Positions 29,026 through 37,999 of a stretch of 64,000 nucleotides of DNA are shown piece after piece (position 1 is the stretch's first letter; every line of letters begins with the position of its first letter). The stretch comes from an uncultured Cytophagales bacterium. Lineage in GTDB: Bacteria > Bacteroidota > Bacteroidia > Cytophagales > Thermoflexibacteraceae. Made by a program: the position numbers and the translations under genes. Under the pieces are notes generated by a model. It did no database searches. It saw only the letters and a list, made by a program, of their open reading frames with translations, and was not told the DNA's origin. The stretch covers positions 1 to 64,000 of the forward strand of contig CALHUI010000012.1 of NCBI GenBank assembly GCA_938039675.1, read 5' to 3'.

Positions 29026-29157
29026 TGGGTACACGGCTACCAAACACTGCAAAAAAATTTGCTTTGTATTCTTCTTTCTCTATTGGCAACTTTTAGTCTT
29101 CTCTGCAAAAAAATCTTAGCGATTTTTGCGATAGAAAATCAAAAAAACGACAATCCG

Positions 29158-29985
29158 ATGCAAACCATTAGCATATTGAGTTGCGGCTGGCTGGGAATGC
29201 CGCTGGCAGGCAGGTTAGTGCAGGAAGGCTATCGCGTCAAAGGGGCAACCCGAACCCCCGAAAAATTGGCGCAGATTGAGGCGCAGGGCGCAGCCGCTTA
29301 TTTGGTCAATCTGCCCGCGCAAGATGCCAACGACCCAATCAACGAGTTGCTGGACTGCGACCTGCTGATTATCAACATACCGCCGCAACGCCGCAGCGGT
29401 TTGCCTTCGGCACACGGCGAACACATAGACTATCTGGCGGAAAAAATGCGGCAAAAAGCTCGCACACCGCAAGTGATTTATGTAAGTTCCACATCGGTCT
29501 ATCGCGATACGAACGGCGAAGTAACCGAAACATCCGCACTAAACAGCCCCGAAGAAGACGTGATTGTTTATGCCGAACAACTGTTGCAACGCGAATTTGG
29601 CGCGGCAATCCTTCGTTGTGGCGGCTTGATGGGACAAGACCGCATCCCGGGCAAATATTTCATCGGGCGCACGGTGGACACGGGCGAAATTCCCGTCAAT
29701 TTCATTCATCAGGCGGATGTTATCGGCTTGCTGCTGGCAATGGTTCGCAAGGGTATTACCCGTGAGGTTTACAACGCCGTAGCACCGCTGCATCCTACCC
29801 GCCGCGAAATCTATCTTGCCAATGCGGCAAAATTCGGTTGGCAACCGCCTGTTTTCACATCACCCGCACAACCGATTCCTTTTAAAATTGTCAGCAGTGA
29901 CAAAGCCATCCGCGAGTTGGGATATGAGTTTATCTTCCCCGACCCGATGCAGTTTACCTACGTCTCTAACCCACTGAAACGTTAA
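29158..29985 (+). CDS. NAD-dependent epimerase/dehydratase-family protein (YeeZ-like)
   Basis: The 275-residue protein opens with an NAD-binding Rossmann motif (ISILSCGWLGMPLAGRLVQE). It has VIYVSSTSVYRDTNGEVTET in place of the usual catalytic serine region and EEDVIVYAEQLLQREFGAAI where classical enzymes carry YxxxK. The catalytic Lys of YxxxK is therefore replaced, as in other YeeZ-like members with no assigned reaction. The frame is open upstream, but the ATG at 29158 directly precedes the Rossmann strand and I use it. Confidence 0.8.
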   Translation: MQTISILSCGWLGMPLAGRLVQEGYRVKGATRTPEKLAQIEAQGAAAYLVNLPAQDANDPINELLDCDLLIINIPPQRRSGLPSAHGEHIDYLAEKMRQKARTPQVIYVSSTSVYRDTNGEVTETSALNSPEEDVIVYAEQLLQREFGAAILRCGGLMGQDRIPGKYFIGRTVDTGEIPVNFIHQADVIGLLLAMVRKGITREVYNAVAPLHPTRREIYLANAAKFGWQPPVFTSPAQPIPFKIVSSDKAIRELGYEFIFPDPMQFTYVSNPLKR

Positions 29986-30012
29986 TTGGGTAACTTTGCA
30001 TAAATTGATGCC

Positions 30013-31528
30013 ATGATGGAACATTTGCCCGTCCTTTCCACAGGCCGAACAGGATTTTGAAGAACTGCGCCGCAAAGCGTGTATTTATGTGGACAAAACC
30101 CACTTCATACACAGGTTGGTGTATGTTGTCAAAAGTAAATTCAACTTCCTTTCCCCGTCTGCGTCGTTTTGGCAAGTCGCTGTTGGTGAGCACGTTGAAG
30201 AGCATTTTTGAGGGGAAAAAGACACTTTTTGAGGGTTTGTACATCTACGACAAAGTAGATTGGAACGAAACCAATCCCGTTATTCATCCGGGTTTCAGTC
30301 GGATAGATTTCAAAGGTAAAGGTTTGCGCAATGCCATCAACTACCGATTGGATGCCATTGCCGCCGCTAACGATGTGCAGTTCAAAGAAGCTACGATTGC
30401 CGCTAAGTTTGAAGAGTTGATGAAAGCACTGCACGAAAAAACGGGCAGGCTTCTGATAGACGAATACGACAAACCGATTACCGATGTATTGGAAGTCGGC
30501 AAAAACGAAAAGGCACACGAACACTGCGAAGTCTTGCGCGAATTGTACAGCGTAGTCAAGGGCAGTTCGGAACACATCCGCTTTTTCTTCATGGCAGGCA
30601 TTGCGCGTTTTTCCAAAGCGTCGCTTTTTTCGGATTTGAACAACCTGCCGGGCTATACGCAAGCCGAGTTGGAAAGCAACTTTACGGCACATCTGGATTT
30701 TATTTCCCATGAACGGGGCATCAGCCGCGATGAGTTGCCGGGACAAATCCGCTATTGGTACAACGGCTTTTCGTGGAACGGCAAAGACACAGTTTACAAT
30801 CCGTATTCTATTTTGCGCTTTTTTGAGGAGCAAAAATTTATGAACTTTTGGTTTGACAGCGGCACGCCCAAGTTTTTGGTAGAATTGCTCAAAAAACAGA
30901 TGATTTATGATATTTCGCGCAAGGCAGTATCGCCGCTGATGACCGAAAATTTTGACATAGACAACATCAATCTTTACACGCTGCTGTTCCAAACGGGTTA
31001 TCTGACTGTTGCCGAGCAAGACGAATTCGGCTTATTCGTACTGGATTATCCGAACAAGGAAGTGGAGCAGGCACTGTTGGAGTACATCATGGCAGCCTTT
31101 GCCAACAGCACCGAGGGGCAGTATTGGCCAAACGAATCACGCTTGCCGTTCGCAACCATAACATGGGCGAACTCATGGAAAGTATCAACACCTTGCTTGC
31201 CTCAATTCCGCATCAGATTTTTGACCAACATCAGGAAAAGTATTTCCATGCCGTGTTGTTTTTGGCTTTCAAGTTGTGCGGATTTTTTGTGCAGGCAGAA
31301 GTTGCTGTTTCCACCGGCAGGATAGATGCCGTGATGAGCTATGGCGACCGCGTTTATATTTTTGAGTTCAAGTTGAACGACACGGCAGAAAACGCATTCA
31401 AACAAATCAGAGAACGGGGGTATTACAAGGCTTTTGCGGGTCAAAGCGACAAAGAAATTTACCTTTTGGGCATCGGCTTTTCGGGACAAACCAAAGAAGT
31501 GGCAGATTGGAAGATGGAAAAGCCGTAA
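30013..31528 (+). pseudogene. AAA-ATPase-like / PD-(D/E)XK nuclease (DUF1703) gene, three frameshifts
   Basis: Relatives have an N-terminal AAA-ATPase-like domain and a C-terminal PD-(D/E)XK domain. The pieces here read MMEHLPVLSTG (frame 1), then QDFEELRRKACIYVDKTHFI (frame 2), then LRRFGKSLLVSTLKSIFEGK (frame 3, with the GKS Walker-like loop) through EQALLEYIMAAFAN. The last piece is HNMGELMESINTLLASIPHQ to the end, with the nuclease core GRIDAVM and YIFEFKLN. Extra C residues at about 30046 (GGCC for GGC) and 30157 (TCCCC for TCCC), and a one-base loss near 31124, explain the shifts. The family is abundant in Bacteroidota; its role is unproven and may involve mobile elements or defence. 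Confidence 0.88.
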
Positions 31529-31531
31529 CAA

Positions 31532-31568
31532 AAAGACCTGACAAAGGTGTGCACCTTATCAGGGTTTG
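31532..31568 (-). terminator. Terminator after tRNA-Ala
   Basis: On the minus strand CCTGATAAGGTG pairs with CACCTTTGTCAGG across a two-base loop, with small mismatches, and a run of five T follows. It directly follows the tRNA-Ala gene. Confidence 0.7.
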
Positions 31569-31575
31569 AAATTTG

Positions 31576-31649
<74 letters not shown>

Positions 31650-31752
31650 ATGTGACACAAAATTAAAGGCTTCTTCCGATTCTGCAAAGCCTTTCTGCAA
31701 ATTTGCTTATTTTTGAGTTAAGCTGTTTGAAAATCCTGCCGATTAGTACCCG

Positions 31753-34700
31753 TTGAAAAAGCTGTTTTGTGCGATTGGAACGCTCTTCATGTGCTGTTTA
31801 CTGCTGTGCAGCCCAAGGTCATTATTCGCACAACATAATGCTAATTCTGTTTCCGAAATCTGTAAAACCTTTCCGCTGTCTTTCCAAAAATCGGCAGATG
31901 GCAGCCGTGCGGTGGCAATGATTCAACCCGACAGCCTGAGTCTGATACCTTCCTCTGTTCGCATAGCAGAGGTGTTTCCTGCGCTACAACTGACGTATTA
32001 TTATGATTTACAGGCCAATCAACTGATTTTCCAAACAGAGAATGCGCAAAGTCTGCCTGATTCAGTGCGAATTTGCTATCGCCTGCTGCCGCTGCTTTTG
32101 AGCAAACCGCAATCCCGACGCAGCCAGATGCAGTATGATTCGGGGGCGTACGGACAAGTTACTTCCGAAATGACCAAACCTGTTTCCATTGGCGCACCGC
32201 CTCGTGAGCAGCTTTTCAGCGTGCAGGGCTTACAGAAAAACGGCAGCCTGACACGAGGCATTGCGTTTGGTAATCGGCAGGATGTGTTTGTGCAATCTGT
32301 GCTCAATTTGCAATTAGAAGGCAATATTTCCGAAGACCTGCACCTTACGGCAGTATTGACTGACCAAAACGTGCCTTTTCAGCCCGAAGGCAATACCCTG
32401 CAAGTCAGGCAGTTTGACCGTGTGCTGATGAAGCTGCGCCACAAAATGGCTACCCTGACCGCTGGCGATGTTGTGCTGCAAAATCAGCAGCAATCGCCTT
32501 CACATTTCCTCAAATTTTACAAAAATGTACTGGGCGGCATGGTAGAAAGCGACTACGCTACCCGCGACAGCACGGGTAACGTGCGTGCGCAATCCAAAGC
32601 TGCCGTAGGTGTTGCCAAAGGGCGCTTTGTTTCGCAAACCATTGACGTTCAGGAAGGTGTGTTAGGCCCTTATCGCCTGCGCGGCCCCGATGGCGAGCGA
32701 TTTGTTGTCATTTTAGCCAATTCGGAACGGATTTTTCTGGATAATCGTCTGTTAGTCAGAGGTTTTAATTACGACTATGTGATTGATTACAACACGGGCG
32801 AAATCACTTTTACCAATCGCGTTATCATTACGCGTTTTTCACGGGTGCGGGCAGATGTGGAATTTGTATCGCAAAACTATGCGCGCAGCATTTTACAGTT
32901 CGAACATCGGCAGCAAATAGGCGCACGGACTGCCGTTTTCGGTCAGTTTTACCGCGAGCGCGACAATCCGCGCAATCCCCTGCTGGCACAACTCAGCAAC
33001 GAAGACCGCCTGTTGTTGAGTCAGATAGGAGACAGCCTCAATAATGCGCTGGCGCCCGCTATTTTTCCCGTAGAAAACTGGGATGTCAACCGCATCCTGT
33101 ACCGCGCCCGCGATACTGTTTTGCAAGGTCGCCTGTATCGCTACTATGAACGGGCACGACAACCCGGCGGAGAACTGTTCAGCATCACCTTTTCAGAAGT
33201 AGGCCCCGGGCGCGGCGATTATATTGGGGGTAGCCCTGCTGCCAACGGACGCGAGTATATCTGGGCAGGAATCGGGCGCGGCAATTTTGCCCCTGTGCGC
33301 CTGCTGGCAGCACCTAATGAGCGGCAAATGGCAACGCTGGGAGCATCTTACCGCCTGCACGGCAATGGTAAAGTTTTCGCCGAAGCAGCTTTTAGTAAGT
33401 CAGATGTCAATCTATTTTCAAAGGAAGGCAATGCAGATAACAACGGAAGTGCCTTGCAAATCGGCTACCGCAATGGCGGCGAAAAAATCAAACGGGGAAC
33501 TTTGCAGGATGCCGAATGGAACGCCGAACTGTCGCTGACCCGCACCGATGCCAACTTTCGCCCGATAGACCGCTTCCGCTATATTGAATTTGACCGCGAT
33601 TGGTCGGTAGAAGATGTATCGCTGGGTATTGTTTCCATCCCTGCCGATGATTATCTCTGGCAGGCTTCGAGCGGCTTGCGCAAAGGCGGGTGCTATGTGC
33701 AGGCAAAACACTTGCGCCGTCTGCGAGGCAATCAGGCCAACGGCTTTCAGCAATGGGCGGAAGCAGGCTATCTCTGGCGCAAATGGCAGCTGCAAACAAC
33801 GAGCTTCCTCATGCAAAACCACTTTGAGCGCAATGGCAGCGCTTTCCGCTCTGAATGGCAGCGCTTTACTGCCGACGTATCGCATCTGGGCAATCAAATT
33901 GTGCTCGGTTATCAGTTCAGCACCGACCGCAACGCTGTGCGCAATGCAGCACGCGACAGCATTGTTTCCACAGCAATGAATTTTTACGAACACAAAGCCT
34001 ATGTACGCAATGCCGACAGCGCCAAATTTCAACTCAACGGCTCTTATGCGTTTCGTGAAGATTTTTTACCACTGGCAGGTATGCTGCAACGTGGCACGCG
34101 AGCACATACCGCCAACCTGAACTGGCAAAAACGCACAGATTTACAATGGTTTCATGTACTGCTGACCTATCGCAATCTGGAAAATCTGACCAATGGCGGC
34201 AATCTTCCCCAAAATGAAGAAACCCTGATGGGGCGTTTGGACTGGCACACCAACCTGTGGCAGCGGGCTATTCGCAGCGAGCTAACCCTTGCCAATAACA
34301 GCGGGCGCGAACTGCGGCGCGAATTTGTTTTTTTGCAAGTTAATAACGGGTTGGGCACACACACATGGCGCGATGATAACGGGGACGGTGTTCAGCAACT
34401 CAATGAGTTTTACCTTGCCATCAATCCCGACGAACGAAACTATATCAAATTTTTTACACCTACCGACGAATACATTCCTGCTTATGCCAACAGTTTGAGT
34501 TGGCGGCTAAATGCGGGCTTTCCCAAAGCATGGAGTAAAGCCAAAGGCATCCGCCAATGGCTGGCAAAATTCAGCAATGTGAGTGCGTGGACTATCAACC
34601 GCCGCCTGACTGACCGCCGCCTGACTGACCGATGGTTGCCTTTTGCATCAGTGGCAGACAGTGCGCTGCTTTCTACGCAAGAAGCCCTGCGCAGCACGCT

Positions 34701-35316
34701 GTTTTTCAACCGCACCGACCCCACATGGGGCAGCGACCTTGCTTTGGTGAAAATGCGTCAGAAGCAATTGCTGACCAATGGCTTCGAAGGTCGCAACCTG
34801 ACTGAGTGGCAGTTGAGGCTGCGCCGCAATTTTGGCTCAGGTTTCAATGTGCGGATTCAATTGGGCAGTAGCCGGAACGCCAACGCTTCCGACTTTATGC
34901 CCAACCGCAACTATACCATTGCTACGCGGCAGTTCAAACCTGAAATTGCTTGGCAGACATCACCCAAAGTGCGGCTTTCGGGCGCATATGTTTATCAGCA
35001 AAAAGATGCAGGCAGCGAACAAGACAATGCACGATTCAACGAAGTGTTGGCAGAAATGCGCTGGGCACAGGAAAGTAAGCGCAACATTCAGGTACGAATC
35101 AGGCTGGCAAACATTCGCTACGGCGGTGAAATCAACACTCCGCTGGGTTATGAACTGCTGGAAGCCCTGCAACCCGGCACTAATCTGAACTGGTCGGTGA
35201 ACTGGCAACAGCGGCTGGGCAATGGCCTGCAACTCTCCATGCAATACGAAGGGCGCAGTTCACCAGGGCAAACTGTCGTCCACATCGGACGAGTGCAGGT
35301 TACGGCGCTGTTTTAA
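31753..35316 (+). CDS. Large conserved Bacteroidota outer-membrane/surface protein, function unknown
   Basis: This protein of about 1187 residues has a signal peptide (MKKLFCAIGTLFMCCLLLCS, cleavage near SLFAQ). The middle carries a pattern I recognise as conserved in Bacteroidota: GSLTRGIAFGNRQDVFVQS, LGPYRLRGPDGERFVVILAN, FNYDYVIDYNTGEITFTNRV and DVEFVSQNYARS. The C-terminal 600 residues are alternating strands ending in VHIGRVQVTALF, consistent with an outer-membrane beta-barrel. The start codon is TTG at 31753; an internal ATG 12 codons later would shorten the signal peptide. No enzymatic motif is visible. Confidence 0.75.
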   Translation: MKKLFCAIGTLFMCCLLLCSPRSLFAQHNANSVSEICKTFPLSFQKSADGSRAVAMIQPDSLSLIPSSVRIAEVFPALQLTYYYDLQANQLIFQTENAQSLPDSVRICYRLLPLLLSKPQSRRSQMQYDSGAYGQVTSEMTKPVSIGAPPREQLFSVQGLQKNGSLTRGIAFGNRQDVFVQSVLNLQLEGNISEDLHLTAVLTDQNVPFQPEGNTLQVRQFDRVLMKLRHKMATLTAGDVVLQNQQQSPSHFLKFYKNVLGGMVESDYATRDSTGNVRAQSKAAVGVAKGRFVSQTIDVQEGVLGPYRLRGPDGERFVVILANSERIFLDNRLLVRGFNYDYVIDYNTGEITFTNRVIITRFSRVRADVEFVSQNYARSILQFEHRQQIGARTAVFGQFYRERDNPRNPLLAQLSNEDRLLLSQIGDSLNNALAPAIFPVENWDVNRILYRARDTVLQGRLYRYYERARQPGGELFSITFSEVGPGRGDYIGGSPAANGREYIWAGIGRGNFAPVRLLAAPNERQMATLGASYRLHGNGKVFAEAAFSKSDVNLFSKEGNADNNGSALQIGYRNGGEKIKRGTLQDAEWNAELSLTRTDANFRPIDRFRYIEFDRDWSVEDVSLGIVSIPADDYLWQASSGLRKGGCYVQAKHLRRLRGNQANGFQQWAEAGYLWRKWQLQTTSFLMQNHFERNGSAFRSEWQRFTADVSHLGNQIVLGYQFSTDRNAVRNAARDSIVSTAMNFYEHKAYVRNADSAKFQLNGSYAFREDFLPLAGMLQRGTRAHTANLNWQKRTDLQWFHVLLTYRNLENLTNGGNLPQNEETLMGRLDWHTNLWQRAIRSELTLANNSGRELRREFVFLQVNNGLGTHTWRDDNGDGVQQLNEFYLAINPDERNYIKFFTPTDEYIPAYANSLSWRLNAGFPKAWSKAKGIRQWLAKFSNVSAWTINRRLTDRRLTDRWLPFASVADSALLSTQEALRSTLFFNRTDPTWGSDLALVKMRQKQLLTNGFEGRNLTEWQLRLRRNFGSGFNVRIQLGSSRNANASDFMPNRNYTIATRQFKPEIAWQTSPKVRLSGAYVYQQKDAGSEQDNARFNEVLAEMRWAQESKRNIQVRIRLANIRYGGEINTPLGYELLEALQPGTNLNWSVNWQQRLGNGLQLSMQYEGRSSPGQTVVHIGRVQVTALF

Positions 35317-35342
35317 AAAAACAGGGATAGGGCAGCCCCTAT
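35317..35342 (-). terminator. Terminator-like hairpin after the M14 peptidase gene
   Basis: ATAGGG (35327-35332) and CCCTAT (35337-35342) form a short stem. On the minus strand it is followed by CCCTG and a run of T. It lies between two convergent genes. Confidence 0.55.
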
Positions 35343-35353
35343 TCTGCAAAATG

Positions 35354-37921
35354 TCATTCTTCTTCCTGATTGCCCGCTATGGTCGGTACGGTAATATTAC
35401 TGCCAAAGGTAATAGCATTGATGAACAGGCGGTTAGAGCCGTACCAAATGCCTCTGAAATTCGGGTTGTCGGTGAAGAGTACCACGCGCCCCGCTCCTTC
35501 GCTGCTTACGATAATGGCAGGTGCATTTTGCATTTTTTTCAGATTTGAGGCTGACAAATAGCCGCCAATCAGTGGATTAGCCGTGTACTGCCCTACAATT
35601 GAATAAGGATTCTCCGAAGGTTTGAGGAAGGTCATCCCATTGCGGAAAACCGATACCTTGCGGCTGTGGAAGCCAAAACCGATGGGGTGGGTAGTATCCA
35701 CGTCCATTTCCAGAATAATGCCACCTATGGATTTTGCCCCTTCTATGTACACCGCGTTGTCAAAATCATAGCGAACGGATTTGGGATTTTTCACTGTATC
35801 GGCAGGCATGAGTTTTTCTTTGGTCAAACCGTTTTTAACCGCCCACTCAACGGCTGATTTTTGCGCAATGAGCGTTCCGCCGTTTTGTATCCACATTTTC
35901 AGTCGGTCGGTGAAGCTCTTGTCAAGGTTGTAAGTACCGTTTACCATGATGACAGTGTTATAGCGGTTCAGGTTCACGCGGTTCAGGTTGCTGATTTCTA
36001 CTTTGCTGACGGGCATCTCTAGGCGCCTGTCAAGCAAGTGCCAAACTTCGCCCGCTTCGTAGGGACTTACGCCTTGCCCGACAATCATCAGCACTTCGGG
36101 TTTTTTCAGGGTGCGAATGTAGTTGCTGCCCAAGTCTATGCCCTCGATGCTTCTGCCGCTGCTGATGCCCTGAATGGCGATTTTTGCCTTTGCCTGTACT
36201 TTTTTGAGCAAGTTAAACAGCGAATCGGCACCGATTTTTTGCTGCTGAACGGGTAGGAAAACAGTTCCGTAGCCGAAGTTTTCGGTTTTTCCGTTGATGT
36301 TCATGCTGAACGGACGGAAGGCAGATTGCACCACCGCGCCACCGTTTAACAGATGATAAACCGCTTGCGCCGCGTTGTAGTCCGTCCAACGGATGAGATA
36401 GCCGTAAGGTGCTTTTTCAACGGCAGGCGGTGCGGCAACTTTCGGGGCGGTTACTCTTGCGCCTTTGGCAACCGCCGTTCTGATTTCGCCATAGGGCAGA
36501 TTAAATGCGTGTACCATTGACCAAGACGAAGCGTCGTAAAACAAACTGTCGGCATAAGGAATGGATTTTTCAAACAGCGAACGCACCATGATGTAGTTTA
36601 CCTGCTCGGTCGGGACGATGTAGGCACTGCCTTTCTCAAAGCGATTGCCGCCCAGATTGAGCGGAGTTTCCACTTCGTACACCTCTACTTGGTGTTGCAA
36701 ACACAAATTGACAAAGGCATTGGTGCGCGTCGGGTCGCCTGCATCGCCGAATACGTAGCCTTTAATCGGGCTGCGGGCTGCCTGCTCGCGGCTGACGCGG
36801 AAAAAGTCGCGGCGCATGTTGAGCAATTCGCTGCGCTCGGCTTGTGCTGCCCGCAAAGTCGCCAAAGCGGAAAGGAACTGATTGCGAATGGTGAAAGCGA
36901 AGGTGATTTCGCCGGTCGGGGTTTCCTGCACGTGCCCGCGTGAACTTGCCTGCTCAAAGAGGAAGCCCGCGCCGCCATAGAAGTTGATGTAACTGGAACC
37001 ATAGCCCGGGTAGAGTTTGTCAAACACTTCGCGGGTAAAATACTGCGACCCGATGCCGTTCATGGCTTGCTCAAAATACTTGCTGAATTTGGGGTAAACT
37101 TGTTTGTAAAGGCGGTCGGGAACGATGGGGTTGTCGCTGCTCGGTTTGCCCGGGTCGAAGTAGAAGGTGCTGTTTGTGCCCATTTCATGGTGGTCAACAA
37201 ATACATAAGGTCGCCATTTGTGGATGAATCGGGCGCGTGCCTGTGCCTCGGGGTGCACCAGCAAGAACCAATCGCGGTTGGGGTCAAACCAATAGTGGTT
37301 CATCCTGCCGCCGGGCCATACTTCGGTATGCTCTCTGTCTAACGGGTCGGCTACGGGGGGGCTTGCCTTGTGCATGTTCACCCATGTATTGAATCGGTCG
37401 CGCCCGTCGGGGTTTTGCACCGGCTCAATAATGATGACCATGTTATCGAGCCAATTTTTCACTTCCTCGCTTTCCGAAGCCAGCAGGTAGTAGGCAGTAA
37501 GCAAGGTGCTTTCGCCGCCCGATGCTTCGTTGCCGTGTACGTTGGCAGCCATTTGCACCACTAAGGGCTCGTTGTCATAGTCGGTAGAGGTGTTGCGCTG
37601 CAAGTGCTTTTGGCGGATGTCTTCCAAACGGCTGTGGTTGGCAGGCGAAGTAATTATCAAAGCTACCAGCGGGCGGTGCTCGTAGGTTTGCCCGAATACC
37701 TCAAAAGTTGCCTTGTCGGAAAGCCGCGCCAGTTCCTGAAAATAGGCAACAATGCGGTCGTAGCGCGTGTGATGGCTGCCTATGGGGTAGCCCAAAAATT
37801 GCTCGGGCGTAGGGATGGCGGGGTTCATCTGCCCGCTGTTGGGGTAGTAGTAATTGGCTTGTGCCCGTGCGCCTGCTGCAAACATGAGCAGGCTTAAAAA
37901 CATGAGAAGAAATCGTTTCAT
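35354..37921 (-). CDS. M14-family zinc carboxypeptidase, exported
   Basis: The protein of 855 residues has a signal peptide (MKRFLLMFLSLLMFAAGARA) and then an M14 catalytic domain. The first two zinc ligands are in MAANVHGNEASGGES and the third is in VFVDHHEMGTNSTFYFDPG. The catalytic Glu is probably that of FLFEQASSRGHVQETPTGE. The C-terminal 300 residues look like a glutamine-amidotransferase-like fold (VLMIVGQGVSPYEAGEVWHL, TLIAQKSAVEWAV), as in many Bacteroidota M14 proteins. It probably trims peptides in the periplasm or outside the cell. A TTG two codons upstream is an alternative start. Confidence 0.9.
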   Translation of the reverse strand: MKRFLLMFLSLLMFAAGARAQANYYYPNSGQMNPAIPTPEQFLGYPIGSHHTRYDRIVAYFQELARLSDKATFEVFGQTYEHRPLVALIITSPANHSRLEDIRQKHLQRNTSTDYDNEPLVVQMAANVHGNEASGGESTLLTAYYLLASESEEVKNWLDNMVIIIEPVQNPDGRDRFNTWVNMHKASPPVADPLDREHTEVWPGGRMNHYWFDPNRDWFLLVHPEAQARARFIHKWRPYVFVDHHEMGTNSTFYFDPGKPSSDNPIVPDRLYKQVYPKFSKYFEQAMNGIGSQYFTREVFDKLYPGYGSSYINFYGGAGFLFEQASSRGHVQETPTGEITFAFTIRNQFLSALATLRAAQAERSELLNMRRDFFRVSREQAARSPIKGYVFGDAGDPTRTNAFVNLCLQHQVEVYEVETPLNLGGNRFEKGSAYIVPTEQVNYIMVRSLFEKSIPYADSLFYDASSWSMVHAFNLPYGEIRTAVAKGARVTAPKVAAPPAVEKAPYGYLIRWTDYNAAQAVYHLLNGGAVVQSAFRPFSMNINGKTENFGYGTVFLPVQQQKIGADSLFNLLKKVQAKAKIAIQGISSGRSIEGIDLGSNYIRTLKKPEVLMIVGQGVSPYEAGEVWHLLDRRLEMPVSKVEISNLNRVNLNRYNTVIMVNGTYNLDKSFTDRLKMWIQNGGTLIAQKSAVEWAVKNGLTKEKLMPADTVKNPKSVRYDFDNAVYIEGAKSIGGIILEMDVDTTHPIGFGFHSRKVSVFRNGMTFLKPSENPYSIVGQYTANPLIGGYLSASNLKKMQNAPAIIVSSEGAGRVVLFTDNPNFRGIWYGSNRLFINAITFGSNITVPTIAGNQEEE

Positions 37922-37999
37922 ATGCAAACAAAATCAAAATCGGTTAGCGACAAGCAATATCGGAAAAAGCCGTTAATTTCGGCTGCCGCTTAGCTGTAC

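Larger units (their letters stand above)
28643..29157. other. Intergenic stretch after the sus locus
   Basis: These 515 bp contain the terminator at 28687-28727 and the right copy of the direct repeat (28989-29025). I see no credible gene. A 61-codon frame on the minus strand (28867-29052) has no family resemblance. The promoter of the next gene must lie in the last 100 bp, which are AT-rich. Confidence 0.5.

Noticed and set aside
28867-29052. 61-codon minus-strand frame in the gap after susD
   Set aside because: Short, without homology, and it contains part of a repeat.
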